Shown here: piece by piece, positions 54,023 to 63,946 of the stretch
How the letters are laid out: each line of letters starts with the position of its first letter
Numbering within the stretch: position 1 is the stretch's first letter
From: CAYTCZ01 sp964436315
Lineage (GTDB): Bacteria; Actinomycetota; Thermoleophilia; Gaiellales; Gaiellaceae
Reading direction: 5' to 3'
Length of the DNA stretch: 64,000 nucleotides
Assembly (NCBI GenBank): GCA_964436315.1
Contig: CAYTCZ010000001.1
Coordinates: 13,205-77,204 of the forward strand
Notes under the pieces: model-generated
What the model saw: the letters and a program-made list of their open reading frames with translations, nothing else
Told to the model about the DNA's origin: nothing
The model's database searches: none
Program-made: the position numbers and the translations under genes

Positions 54023-57000
54023 ACCTTCTCCTTCGTGACGCGGATGTTGAGGACGGTACCGTTCTCGAAAAACTCTTTCGCTTTCGGGTCGGTCTTCAAT
54101 GCATCGACGAGCTGGGCAAGCGCCTGATCCGGCCCTCCCTGCACTTTGAAAGTGACTTCGATTTGCTCGGCCTTCGAGTGGGGGGGCGCAGGGCCACCAC
54201 CATTGCCAGACGGGGTGTCGATCAGCGCGATTGCTCGTTTCGTCAGCTCGGAGAACTTCTCGAGCGGATGAACGTGCTCTCGGGCGAGCAGGTGGGCCCG
54301 GGACTCCTCCATGAACTTCTGCGCCACCGGTTCGTTCTTTGCCGCGACGATCGGATAGATCTCCCACTGGGTCGAACTCAAGACCTGCAGCATCGTGGCG
54401 GTGCGCGGCAGGGACATCTTCATGCTCCCCATGTCGTCGGCGCCGATCTGGAGCTCGGCGATCGTCTCGATGGTGGTGGTCGCATCTTCGTCGAGCGCCG
54501 CGACGATCTCCGCCAGGAGCGTAGCGCCTCGATGCCGGTCGCTCCCTTCGACCGCCTCACGGTCGAGGTCGAGCTTACGACCAGCTTCGACGAGCTTCTC
54601 GGGGATTTGCCTGAGAGACGGCAGCTTTCCTTCGGCGCGCTCCTGCATGTCGGTGACGAGCCGCTCCACGTTGCGGGCGTTCTTCATGCGCCCGGGCGTG
54701 ACGCCGAACACGCCGGCGGCCACGCGGCACGCTGCTTCCCAAGCGTCGTCTCCGGGCATCTTCCGGTAGACCAGGCGGGCGGCATCGGGAAGGTCCCCGA
54801 CCTGGGCGGCGATGCTCTGCTGCCCGACGCGAAAGACCATGTTCTCTTGGGCAGCGTAGACCAGGATGATGAGATCCTGCAGCACATCGGGGATCCCGCT
54901 CGGGTCGTCCGGTGGATCGATGAGGCGGCGCAGTTCGCCGACGACGACGTCCTGGTCCCCTTTCGAGAGTCCGCGGTTGAATCGTTCCCGCCAGTTTCCC
55001 GAGGGGGCGAATCGGTTGTCCCCCATCTGCCCGAGGTCGAGAGGAACGGCCCATTGGGCGAGTTCCTTCCGCATGGCGTTGTCCTCCACGAAGGCGCTCG
55101 CCTCGCCGCTCTCGACGATGTCGACGAGGAGGTCGGCCATCTTCTGCGCGCGCCCCCTGGTCGTGGTGTCGTCGGGGAGGTTCGGCGCGGCGGGGAATCC
55201 GGCGCCGAGCGCGGCCTCGACGATCCTGCGCAGGGCGTCGTCGAACGGCACACCGCCGGGGACCCGCGGTTCGAACCCCGGCCTCAGCGAGACGAGATGT
55301 CGCTGGGGCTGGTTTGCATGGTCGACGAGATCGTTCTGCGGGTCCTTGTCGATCCCGTAAGAGATGCGGAGCGCCTGGCGCAGATTCTCCCGCAACGACG
55401 ACCGCAGACTCTGGAGCGCAGCGCGGACGGTCGGCCGGTCGCTCGTGGCGAGGTGCTCGACCTGCTGATCGAACCGGTCGATGATGTAGTCGATCTTGAT
55501 GATGCGGCCGAGCGCCTCACGCCCTCCGGCAGAGAGGAAGGAGGGGAGCCAGGCGAGGGTGTCGGTGCCGTCTTCGTAGTACTCGGCGAACTTCTGGAGC
55601 TTCTGGAAATCGTCGGTCGGGAAATGCTCGTCATCGTCGAACGGGTAGTCGATGATGACCTGCCAGCGTTCACCGTCGGACTCCATCTGGTCGAACGCCA
55701 TCTCGCGGACGTTTCGGTACGAGACCTGGACCTTGCGCTGTGCACCGCGCCACGGAATTCGATACTCGGTCCAGAGGTCGCCGCCGAGGTCGAGGCCGAA
55801 CCACTGGAAGAGCATCTCCTGAATCTTGCGACGACGGTTGCCCTCGTTGTCCTGAGCCTGGACGCGCTGCAGGAGCGCCTCGAGGTCGACGTTCGAGAGC
55901 TGGAGCGAGACGGTGGGGTTGGCAGCTTCGGCCCCCAGGCGAATCTCACCGACCAGCGCCGCCCACTGCCGCAGCTTGTTGACGAGCGCGCTGACCTCGC
56001 CGCCGGCGATAGGGGTCTTCACCGCACCGTAGTTCAGCGCGACGAGCCGCGCCGCGGTCATGTCCTTGAATGCTTCGACGCCGGGGACGAGGGTCGAGAC
56101 GAGGAGGGTCTTGATGATACGGTCGTCGTTGCGAAAGAACTCGGAGTCGGGTTCGTCCCCCGGCTGGAAACCGTGCTGCTGGAGCAGCATCGGCCGAAGT
56201 CGGGTGTCGTAGAGCTTCTGGGCGCTGCGGAACGTCTGGAGGATGACGTCGGAGAACGGTTCCTGCTGATCGGAGATGACGTCCCAGAGATCTCCGACAG
56301 GGATCACCTGGCCGAGCTCGAGGTCCTCGCGACGGTTCACGAGCAGCATCAGGAGCAAGCGGAGGGCCGTACGCTCGCGGTGCAGGAGCGCCGAAAGCGC
56401 GACCAGCGCCTGGACCAGCACGGGGCTGAAGGGGAAGACGGCAGCGAACAGTGCCTCGTCTGCCTCTCGCCCGAGCATGATGTCGCGCTCGGCAGGTTTC
56501 ATCCGCGCGACCGTCTTGCCGAACGACTGGCGGATCTCCTCCTTTTTGTGGCTGTCCTTCGGCTTGAGGAGTCGTTGTTCGACGATGACGGGGAGGTTTC
56601 GGTCCTCGAGCTTGATGGTGTCGAGGCCGCGGTCCCAGTACTGAAGCTGCGTCCAGACGCGGAACTGCTCCATCCCGGGATGCTGGTCGCCGATGAAGTC
56701 GCGGAGGTCCCGCTGCTTGGCGACGAAGCTGATGATGGGGATTGTGCGGTTCGCGTCCTGCGCCTCGATGAGCTTGGAGATCTTGGGGCCCTCGCGGTCG
56801 AGGAACGCGAGGTCTCCGGCCCGGCTGGCAAGCCAGAGGACGAGCTCGTCGAGAAAGAGGATGAGGCCTTGGTATCGCTGGTTGCCGTTCTCGTCTTCGA
56901 GGGAGGCCGCGTGGCGAGAGATGGTGGCGAGGCCCTCGTCGAGGTCGACGAACCCGTGCTGACCGGCGCGCGCGGTGTCGATGGTGGCGGAGAGCAGCTT

Positions 57001-57672
57001 GGCGACGACGTCGCCGACGAGGTTGGTGAGGCTCTCGGAGCCCGGCTCGGCGTGGCGCGCGGCGGCGTAAGTGTCGGCGTTCCAACTCTTCTGGAGCTTG
57101 CCCCACCCTCCTCCTCCACCAGAGCCGGCCCCCTCGTTGAGGCTGGCGAAGAACTTGTCGTCCCCCATCTTCTCGCGGAGCTCGTCGGCGTTGGCGAGGA
57201 TCTTCTCGGAGAGATAGACGCCGGGGAGACTTGCCTCGGGGTGGTTCTTGCGAATGAAGTCGACGTAGCCGCCGAGGATCGCCTGCTCCATGCTCGTCGC
57301 GTTCATGAAGTGATAGGGGATCATCAGGAAGCGGTTCTTCTCGATCCACTCCTGGTGTTCGGCGACGACCGGGCCGAAGTTTTCGAGCTGGCGGGCGGGG
57401 GGGAAGCCTTCCAGCAGAAGGTTGAGGACCGCCATGAAGTGCGACTTACCGGATCCGAACGATCCATGGAGGTAGGCCGCGACGCTCTTGTTGCCCTCGA
57501 CCGCGGACCGGATGAGGCGAAGCGCCTGGTCGAAGCGTTCGGCGATCTGCGGCGTCACGACATACGTGTCGACCGTATGTTGCTTCTTCTGAACGCCTTC
57601 GGTCAGTTTCAGGACGAAGTCGTTCTTGTGAACCTCTTTCGGAATCTCGACGAGGTCTTTCCACAGCGTCAT
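54019..57672 (-). CDS. pglY: BREX-2 P-loop ATPase PglY
   Basis: 1217 residues from the ATG at 57672, with GGGGAC upstream. Walker A GSFGSGKS (70-77), Walker B LILFLDELVLWL; the remainder is a long helical BrxC/PglY-type ATPase. A Gly-rich stretch (AGSGGGGGWG, ~180) interrupts the ATPase domain as a flexible loop. The stop overlaps the pglZ GTG. PglY pairs with PglZ and PglX in the Pgl/BREX-2 exclusion mechanism; its ATPase activity is required in the Streptomyces system. Confidence 0.92.
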   Translation of the reverse strand: MTLWKDLVEIPKEVHKNDFVLKLTEGVQKKQHTVDTYVVTPQIAERFDQALRLIRSAVEGNKSVAAYLHGSFGSGKSHFMAVLNLLLEGFPPARQLENFGPVVAEHQEWIEKNRFLMIPYHFMNATSMEQAILGGYVDFIRKNHPEASLPGVYLSEKILANADELREKMGDDKFFASLNEGAGSGGGGGWGKLQKSWNADTYAAARHAEPGSESLTNLVGDVVAKLLSATIDTARAGQHGFVDLDEGLATISRHAASLEDENGNQRYQGLILFLDELVLWLASRAGDLAFLDREGPKISKLIEAQDANRTIPIISFVAKQRDLRDFIGDQHPGMEQFRVWTQLQYWDRGLDTIKLEDRNLPVIVEQRLLKPKDSHKKEEIRQSFGKTVARMKPAERDIMLGREADEALFAAVFPFSPVLVQALVALSALLHRERTALRLLLMLLVNRREDLELGQVIPVGDLWDVISDQQEPFSDVILQTFRSAQKLYDTRLRPMLLQQHGFQPGDEPDSEFFRNDDRIIKTLLVSTLVPGVEAFKDMTAARLVALNYGAVKTPIAGGEVSALVNKLRQWAALVGEIRLGAEAANPTVSLQLSNVDLEALLQRVQAQDNEGNRRRKIQEMLFQWFGLDLGGDLWTEYRIPWRGAQRKVQVSYRNVREMAFDQMESDGERWQVIIDYPFDDDEHFPTDDFQKLQKFAEYYEDGTDTLAWLPSFLSAGGREALGRIIKIDYIIDRFDQQVEHLATSDRPTVRAALQSLRSSLRENLRQALRISYGIDKDPQNDLVDHANQPQRHLVSLRPGFEPRVPGGVPFDDALRRIVEAALGAGFPAAPNLPDDTTTRGRAQKMADLLVDIVESGEASAFVEDNAMRKELAQWAVPLDLGQMGDNRFAPSGNWRERFNRGLSKGDQDVVVGELRRLIDPPDDPSGIPDVLQDLIILVYAAQENMVFRVGQQSIAAQVGDLPDAARLVYRKMPGDDAWEAACRVAAGVFGVTPGRMKNARNVERLVTDMQERAEGKLPSLRQIPEKLVEAGRKLDLDREAVEGSDRHRGATLLAEIVAALDEDATTTIETIAELQIGADDMGSMKMSLPRTATMLQVLSSTQWEIYPIVAAKNEPVAQKFMEESRAHLLAREHVHPLEKFSELTKRAIALIDTPSGNGGGPAPPHSKAEQIEVTFKVQGGPDQALAQLVDALKTDPKAKEFFENGTVLNIRVTKEKV

Positions 57673-57709
57673 GTTTGTCCCCGATGTTGGCAAGACCCCT
57701 GTTTTAGAG

Positions 57710-57731
57710 GTTGACCGGCAATCGGGTCAAC
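57710..57731. promoter_or_regulatory. Hairpin in pglW-pglY gap
   Basis: Perfect 7-bp arms GTTGACC/GGTCAAC with an 8-base spacer in the only sizeable gap (75 bp) of the BREX operon. There is no T-run, so it is not a standard terminator. It may be an mRNA processing or attenuation element setting pglY levels apart from pglW. Confidence 0.3.
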
Positions 57732-57747
57732 GCCGGGGCCTTCGATT

Positions 57748-60700
57748 TCATTCGAGTGAGCGAGGAACCTGAACGTACTCGGTGGGATGAAGCACCGGGA
57801 TCTTCGCGCCGTCGATTTCGGGCGCCACGTGACGACGGTCCCCCGGCACGAGGACCCAGACCATACGGGGCCCGTCGCTGGTGCCGGAGTGCTCGTGGAG
57901 CGCCTGCAGGATCGACATCGACTCGGCGTCTTCGTAGCGCGCGATCAGGCCAGGCTCGGTGAGCAGAACGTCCCCTCGGCGGCTCAGCAGGTCGTCGCGG
58001 ACCGCTGGCAACACGTGGAACCGGAGGAGCTGCATCAGGTTGTTCCACTCGCCGTCGGACGCACGCGCGTCGGCTCGGAGGACGACTTCGAGATCGATCT
58101 CGAGCTCCGATGCCTTCCGTCGCAACACCTCGAAGAAGAGCCTGTCGAAGGAGACGTGCTCGACCTCGGGGTGCGCCTCGACGAGCCATCGCCGGGTGGC
58201 GTCGAGCTCCTGCGTCGGGGTCGTCATGACCAGAAAGCCTCCGTACTGGCGCTTGTAGTCGAGGCGTTCGGCGAACTGCCGTGCGACGCTGGCCTGCTCG
58301 GTCGGTGGAAGATGCGTGCCACTACTGAGCGACGTGGCCATCGTGCTGCGGGTGAGGAAGATGTCGTCGAGGTCTCGGTTGACGTAGGCCCCGCGACCTT
58401 CGCGGCGGGAAGTGTCCCATTGGAACCGCAGCCCCGCCGATTCGAGCAGGTCGGCGAGCTCGGGATGGTCGGGGATCGGCTCGGTACTCGGGTAGCGGCT
58501 GGCGACGCGAGAGGCGATCTCCTCGGGGGTAAAGTCTTCGCCGGCGGCGAAGATCCCGGCGCAGAGCTCGATCGCCCGGGCTGCCGCGAGTTTCTTGGAG
58601 GAGAGCTCGTTTCGGCTGGAGAGCGTCGCGTACTCCGACGCCTCGGCGGCCAGGGTGAGCAGTCGAAGCTGCGAGGGGGGCGCGATGCGGAGCTGCTCGC
58701 AGACTTCGCGCAGCGTTTCGGTCGCGCGAGAGGGGCTGACGACCTCGCTCGCGGCGACCATCTTGTCGGCCGCCTTGCCGAGCCGCGGCAGGAGGTCCAT
58801 CAGCTCGTCGCGGTTGATGACGAACGCTGCGCGCGACCAGACCCGTGCGAGGAACAAGCGCGGTTCGTCGGCGGCGAGTTCGGCTTCGATGGCCGCCCGC
58901 GACACCGCGGCCGCGGCGGCGAGCCGCTCGTCGGGATCCTGCAGAACGCAGCCCCGCAGCCCCAGCACGCGGCGCGCGAGCTCGCGGTCGGAGATCGCTC
59001 CCTCGTTGTTCTCGACGAGCCGCACGATGTCGTCCCGAAGCGGAGCGAGCGCGTGCTTGCGCTCCCACTGCTGGCGAAGCTCCGCGAACTGTGCCTCGAA
59101 AGTCTCGCGATCGTACTCGGTCCTTCCGCTCATCATATCGAGGGTCGGCCACGGCAGGGCAGCCTGCACCTCCTCCTGCCCGAGCAGCGCGGCGACGAAC
59201 TCGCGGTACGATTTGGAGTCCCGGGACAGCGTCCCGGTGAGCCGGTCGAGGATCTGGTCGACGGAGTACTCGTTCGCCGAGACGTCGTCGTCCTCGATGG
59301 ACGTCTCCTGTAGCCCTCCGTCGGGGAAATGCTCGAGCAGCTTGTCGCGCAGAGCGAGGATCTCCGAGCGCACCTGACCGGAGAGCCCCTTTCGGAAGCG
59401 AAGCTGGCCGCTCGACGGCGCCACGAGATCGCGAACGCTGACGATATTCAGCTTGTCGAGAGCGTCCTGCGCGACCGCCGACAGGCCGAGCGTCGAGAGC
59501 CGTGCATCGATCGGGGTTTCGGCGAGGCGGTCCGCGATGACGTCGTGGGCGGTCTGCTGCGTAGTCCGCTCGAAGACCCGTTGCCAGGCCTCGCGCATGT
59601 CCCAGGCATTGTCGAACCGGCCAGAGACGTCCCGCTGAAACGCGCGGATGAAGAACGCGGTGAGTCGCTCGCGGACTGACGCCGGGAAGAGATGCGACTC
59701 GACGATCGCGGCCGCGTTCTTGTCGACCACGACCGCGGTGCTGTTCCATTCCGGCAGCCGGCCGGTGACCATCTCGTAAAGCGTGAGCGCGGCCGAGTAT
59801 CGATCCGCGTACTCGTCCCACCGCTGGCGGTTCGGAGCCGCGAGCGCAGGGTCTCTGTACGCGAGGGTTCCGGTGTTCCACGCATCGACGGGCACGTCGG
59901 CGAGACTGAAATCGAAGATCATCAGCCGGGTGTTTCCGCCGCCGGGGCTGATGATCCCGATGTTGGCCGGCTTGATGTCGCGGTGAAGGACCGCCTTCTC
60001 TTCCAGCTCGACGAGGATGTCGCAGAGGTCGTCGCCAAAGCGTCGCACGTCGTCGAGCGTAAGGGCCCCGTCTCGGAGGCGCTCGGCGAGGGACTCGCCG
60101 GCGTTCTGCAGCACGAGCGCGAACCGCTCGCCCAGCTCCTCCGTGTCGTAGAGATCCACGACGAGCTTGTGATCGAGGCTTCGGAGGGCATCCGCCTCGG
60201 CTTCGAGCCGTTTTCGTCCGCCGTCGGAGTTCGCAATCTTCAGCACGACCTCGCGAAGATCGTCCCGCGCGCAGTCGCGCGCGAGGAGCGCAGTGGCGGT
60301 CGCCCCGGATCCGATCCGTTTCGTGATCTGATACCGGCCCCCCAACAGGTCTCCCGGTTTCGCATCGAGCGGGTCTCGGTTGTTCGCATCCGGCCGCACC
60401 AGGGACGCGCGGATGTTTTCGACCTGCTTGATCACTTCGCCCATCGATTTCATCCGGTCCCGAGCAAGCGCACGGGTGGCGTCGTAGACGAACTCGTCCA
60501 CGTACTCCGGAATACCGTCGGCGAGGCGGGAAGGTCGCAGCCCCTGCGTGCTGGTCAAGACGTCGACCAGCTCCGCGAGCGAGCTCGCCGGCGGGGCGCC
60601 CGCGAACATCCGGAAAGCGATCGCTCCGACGCCGTACACGTCGGCGGCTTCGGATGCATCGGGGCTCTGGATCAGCTCGGGAGCGAGGTAGGCGAGGGAG

Positions 60701-61821
60701 ATGTCGTCGACGTAGTCGTGCACGTGGACGGTGCCCGTCTCGACGGCGTCCTTCCTGCTCGTATGCCAGTTGAAGACGCGAACGCTTCCGTCCGGCAACA
60801 CGAGGATGGACTCCGGGCTGAGGGCCCGATGGACGACGGACTTTCGATGAGCGTACTGCAGCGCCTCTGCGGTCTGGAGCAGGACGGCAAGCTTCTCGCC
60901 GATGGTCCGAGGCTCGGCATCGAGCCACTGATCCAGCGGGATCGCTCCCGGCGGATGTTCGAAGAGGAGGCCGGGGCGGCGCTCCGAACCGACATGTTGG
61001 AGCACCCCGAGGATGTTGGGGTGTGCCAGATCGTGGAGGATCTGATGCTCGCGCCGCGCAGCCTCTTGGAGTCGCGATAAATCGGCATCGCTGAGGTCCC
61101 GCGGCATGGAGAAGATGCGGGCGCGCCGGAGCTCGCCTTTTCGCTGAACGTGATCGGCGAGCCAGTCCTGGTGACGAGGCCCTGCATGCAGGACGGTTTT
61201 CAGGCGCCAGTCGGCGTAGCGGCTCTCACGACCGGACCGATCGATCCCTGCCTCCTCCAGGGCGGCGGCCAGCCGCCCGCGTACGTTTTCGTCGAGGGGC
61301 TGTTCGGATGTCCAGACCGCCGGCGCCCGGCCCTCGACCAACAGTGAGGTCACCGAGGGTCTCCCGAGCTGTTCCGGGTGGAAGACGACCTGCTCGATGA
61401 AGGCGTCCGATGGCGTCACGGCCACATCGGGCTCGGTGATCCAGACGACGGGCTCGATCCGAGGGGACTTCGCCCCCTTGGTCATCTGATCCAGAAGACT
61501 TCGTAGAAGCTTCGCCTTTCGTCGCGCGCGAAGAACGGGTGAATCGATCGGCTCGCGATGTCCGTTCTGGTGGACGTGAACCCAGGTGCGGGGCCCGATC
61601 TCGATGAGGCCCCGACGGGTCACGAACTCGAGCAGAAAGACTCCATGCGGAGTCAGCGCGAGCAGGTCGACGTCGTAGGCGCCTCCTTCCAGTGCCACGA
61701 ATTCGAAGCTCGCCCAGCCCTCGTCGAAAGGTCGTGCGCCGAGGACTCCTTCGACGAGTCGAAAGGCGCGTTTCTCGCGGTCGTCCGCGAACTCGGTGAA
61801 TTGATGCCAGTGGTCAGTCAT
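57748..61821 (-). CDS. pglW: BREX-2 serine/threonine kinase PglW
   Basis: 1357 residues. An N-terminal NERD (nuclease-related) domain (~15-170: YDVDLLALTPHGVFLLE) precedes two kinase-like domains. The first (~205-470) is degenerate: HRALSPES at 331-338 in place of HRD and FNW in place of DFG, so it is probably a pseudokinase. The second (~495-760) is intact: GSGATATA glycine loop, Lys528 in VVLKIA, HRDIKPAN (613-620) and DFS (637-639). The C-terminal half (~770-1357) is the PglW-specific region. PglW is the kinase of the Streptomyces Pgl system and marks BREX type 2. It starts 12 bp after the RelE-UvrD gene stop. Confidence 0.93.
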   Translation of the reverse strand: MTDHWHQFTEFADDREKRAFRLVEGVLGARPFDEGWASFEFVALEGGAYDVDLLALTPHGVFLLEFVTRRGLIEIGPRTWVHVHQNGHREPIDSPVLRARRKAKLLRSLLDQMTKGAKSPRIEPVVWITEPDVAVTPSDAFIEQVVFHPEQLGRPSVTSLLVEGRAPAVWTSEQPLDENVRGRLAAALEEAGIDRSGRESRYADWRLKTVLHAGPRHQDWLADHVQRKGELRRARIFSMPRDLSDADLSRLQEAARREHQILHDLAHPNILGVLQHVGSERRPGLLFEHPPGAIPLDQWLDAEPRTIGEKLAVLLQTAEALQYAHRKSVVHRALSPESILVLPDGSVRVFNWHTSRKDAVETGTVHVHDYVDDISLAYLAPELIQSPDASEAADVYGVGAIAFRMFAGAPPASSLAELVDVLTSTQGLRPSRLADGIPEYVDEFVYDATRALARDRMKSMGEVIKQVENIRASLVRPDANNRDPLDAKPGDLLGGRYQITKRIGSGATATALLARDCARDDLREVVLKIANSDGGRKRLEAEADALRSLDHKLVVDLYDTEELGERFALVLQNAGESLAERLRDGALTLDDVRRFGDDLCDILVELEEKAVLHRDIKPANIGIISPGGGNTRLMIFDFSLADVPVDAWNTGTLAYRDPALAAPNRQRWDEYADRYSAALTLYEMVTGRLPEWNSTAVVVDKNAAAIVESHLFPASVRERLTAFFIRAFQRDVSGRFDNAWDMREAWQRVFERTTQQTAHDVIADRLAETPIDARLSTLGLSAVAQDALDKLNIVSVRDLVAPSSGQLRFRKGLSGQVRSEILALRDKLLEHFPDGGLQETSIEDDDVSANEYSVDQILDRLTGTLSRDSKSYREFVAALLGQEEVQAALPWPTLDMMSGRTEYDRETFEAQFAELRQQWERKHALAPLRDDIVRLVENNEGAISDRELARRVLGLRGCVLQDPDERLAAAAAVSRAAIEAELAADEPRLFLARVWSRAAFVINRDELMDLLPRLGKAADKMVAASEVVSPSRATETLREVCEQLRIAPPSQLRLLTLAAEASEYATLSSRNELSSKKLAAARAIELCAGIFAAGEDFTPEEIASRVASRYPSTEPIPDHPELADLLESAGLRFQWDTSRREGRGAYVNRDLDDIFLTRSTMATSLSSGTHLPPTEQASVARQFAERLDYKRQYGGFLVMTTPTQELDATRRWLVEAHPEVEHVSFDRLFFEVLRRKASELEIDLEVVLRADARASDGEWNNLMQLLRFHVLPAVRDDLLSRRGDVLLTEPGLIARYEDAESMSILQALHEHSGTSDGPRMVWVLVPGDRRHVAPEIDGAKIPVLHPTEYVQVPRSLE

Positions 61822-61833
61822 TTTCGAGGACTC

Positions 61834-63867
61834 TCAGGTCGTACGGACGATCTCGACGAGACGATCGCGGGCTCGCGTGGCGGCTACGTAGTGAAGGCTG
61901 TCAGGGGGAGGATTCTTCTGACTCCAGACGAGGACCATCGTTCCGAACTCCAGCCCTTTCGTACGATGAAACGTCGCGGTGCGCACCCCGGGTTCGAGCT
62001 CTTCGTCGGACCTCGTGTCGACCGCGACGGCGGGGATCTGGGCGTCGGCGAGCGACCGGACGATGTCCGCGACCTCGTCGTTGGTCGCCGCGGCGACGCA
62101 GACGGCTTCGGGAGCGTGGTGGTCCAGGGACTTTTCCACCGTTCGGACCAGCGTCTCTCGCCACCCGTCTCCGCTCGTTTCCATCCGGACCGGCTCCTCA
62201 CCGGTCCGGATGGAGTGGTATCCTTCGAGCGAGTCCAGGCTGCCGTCCAGGTCGTCTACGGCCCGCCCGGCCATCAGCGCGGTGGCCGTTCGAGCGATCT
62301 GCTCGGTGGTTCGATAGTTGAGCTTCAGCCGCCGCCCGCGCCCCACGATGTCGATGCCGCAGCTCGAGAACGTGGTGGGGTGCCCGTAGATTCGCTGGTG
62401 CGCGTCGCCCACGAGGAAGAGGTCTGCCGGAGCGGCGGGCGCCATCGCCCGGATCACTGCGAGCTCCGATGCACCGAAGTCCTGGACCTCATCGACCAGA
62501 ACTGCTCGGTAGACAGGCCCGTCCCTGCCGAGGACATCGCACGCCTGCCAGGCAACGTCGGGCCACTCCATCTTGTTCGAGTCGTCGAGTCGCCGTCGAT
62601 AGTCTTCGAAGACCTCCCACGCCTCCGCTCGTTGGCGACGAGCGAGCCCCTTGCCCATCCCGGTGCGGTCAGCGACGAGGTAGTCGCGCTTACTCCTGAT
62701 GCGTTGAGGCTGTATGACCTCCGCCCACTCGCGCCTGTAGAACTCTCGGCCGAGCCCTCCGTCCCCGTGACGTGCAAAGGCACCGCTCCACGCCGCGATC
62801 TGCTCCCCCGACGTCGGAACGGAGAACGAACGTCCCCGCTCACGCAGGTAGCTCGCGAGCCACCCATGGAAGTGCACGACGTCGATTCGGCTCAGCTCCT
62901 CGGGCGTGCAGAGCTTGGCCAACTGATGCCGTAGATCACGGGCGAGGTTCGCCGTGAAGGTGGTGACCAGCAACCGCTCCTCGGGGTGCGTCAGGACATT
63001 CCGGACGAGGTGGCGCGCTCGATGCAGGAGAACGACGGTCTTGCCGGTGCCGGGTCCCCCGAGGACGCGGACGGGCCCGTTCGCGTTCATCTCGATGAGC
63101 GATCGTTGGCTGGGGTGCAGGAAGACCCGCCATGCCTCGAGGGACTGATCGAGGATGTCGGAGAGCGCCTCGTCGTCTTCGACGAGGGCGAAATTGCGCT
63201 TCGAGCGCGTTCGCTCGAGCGCGGCGCCGAAGTCCGTCGGGTCGACGAGCTCGACCTGCTCGGCGGCGACTTCGTCGATCGCTTCTTCGACGCTCATCCC
63301 CGCCGCCACCATCAGGAGCGCATCGGCTGCTTCATCGGGGAGGTACTCGACGAACCCCAGGAGCTCCGCCTCGTTCACCACGCGCCGCAAGGCGGGCAAC
63401 AACACCCGGGGAACTCCGCAGAGCAGCAGATAGTCGTCCTCGATATCGGAGAAGATGTCGGGCTGGCGGAACTTCGACTCCTCCTCGGCGCGCGGCGCGA
63501 CGAGCTCCTCGGTTGCCGTATAGATCTGCATGGCCCCGGTCGTCTGGTGCACCTCGAAGACTTTGTCACGGGCCCAGGCGTAGGCCTTGTCGTGGTGGTC
63601 CACCCAAACGAGGAGGTAGACATCGTCCGCTTTGGGGGGCTCGATGACGATCGCGCGCCACGCCTGATCGATGCGCACGCTGCGGACCTTGTCGTCCCGG
63701 GTCAGACCCGGCAGCTTCTCGTAGTTGATGGCGGAGGAGCGGGGATTCTCGCTGAACTTGTCCCCGAACTCGCGCGCCTTCTTCTGGATCTTCTTCGGGA
63801 GCGCCGAGTAGGACTCGAGATAGCTCTTGGCGAGCGCGACCCTTGGCCGAAATGTGCCTGCATCCAC
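61834..63867 (-). CDS. RelE-like domain fused to UvrD/SF1 helicase
   Basis: About 677 residues; GTG 63867 (TTG 63870 also possible) follows GGGAGC. Residues ~8-100 have a RelE/ParE-like fold pattern (KSYLESYSALPKKIQKKAREF, KVRSVRIDQAWRAIVIEP, DVYLLVWVDHHDKAYAWA). Residues ~250-675 form a UvrD/Rep-type helicase: GGPGTGKT (271-278 from TTG), VLVDEVQDF, FLVGDAHQRIYG, LKLNYRTTEQIA and VAATRARDRLV. Such fusions occur in other genomes as stand-alone genes. Here it is the first gene of the operon, 12 bp ahead of pglW, so it is probably produced with BREX-2. RNase activity of the RelE part is unproven. Confidence 0.85.
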   Translation of the reverse strand: MDAGTFRPRVALAKSYLESYSALPKKIQKKAREFGDKFSENPRSSAINYEKLPGLTRDDKVRSVRIDQAWRAIVIEPPKADDVYLLVWVDHHDKAYAWARDKVFEVHQTTGAMQIYTATEELVAPRAEEESKFRQPDIFSDIEDDYLLLCGVPRVLLPALRRVVNEAELLGFVEYLPDEAADALLMVAAGMSVEEAIDEVAAEQVELVDPTDFGAALERTRSKRNFALVEDDEALSDILDQSLEAWRVFLHPSQRSLIEMNANGPVRVLGGPGTGKTVVLLHRARHLVRNVLTHPEERLLVTTFTANLARDLRHQLAKLCTPEELSRIDVVHFHGWLASYLRERGRSFSVPTSGEQIAAWSGAFARHGDGGLGREFYRREWAEVIQPQRIRSKRDYLVADRTGMGKGLARRQRAEAWEVFEDYRRRLDDSNKMEWPDVAWQACDVLGRDGPVYRAVLVDEVQDFGASELAVIRAMAPAAPADLFLVGDAHQRIYGHPTTFSSCGIDIVGRGRRLKLNYRTTEQIARTATALMAGRAVDDLDGSLDSLEGYHSIRTGEEPVRMETSGDGWRETLVRTVEKSLDHHAPEAVCVAAATNDEVADIVRSLADAQIPAVAVDTRSDEELEPGVRTATFHRTKGLEFGTMVLVWSQKNPPPDSLHYVAATRARDRLVEIVRTT

Positions 63868-63946
63868 CAAGCTGCTCCCGAGCGAGTGAGATGGGACAAG
63901 GTAGCTCAGCCAGTCCCCGAACCCAAGCCGAGCACGGCTCGCGGTT

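Noticed and set aside
47932..57714. Very long plus-strand open frames (500-1180 codons) opposite brxHI, brxD, pglZ and pglY
   Set aside because: They are antisense to well-identified BREX genes, show no domains and are Glu/Asp/Val/Gly-biased, as expected for the complement of high-GC codons.
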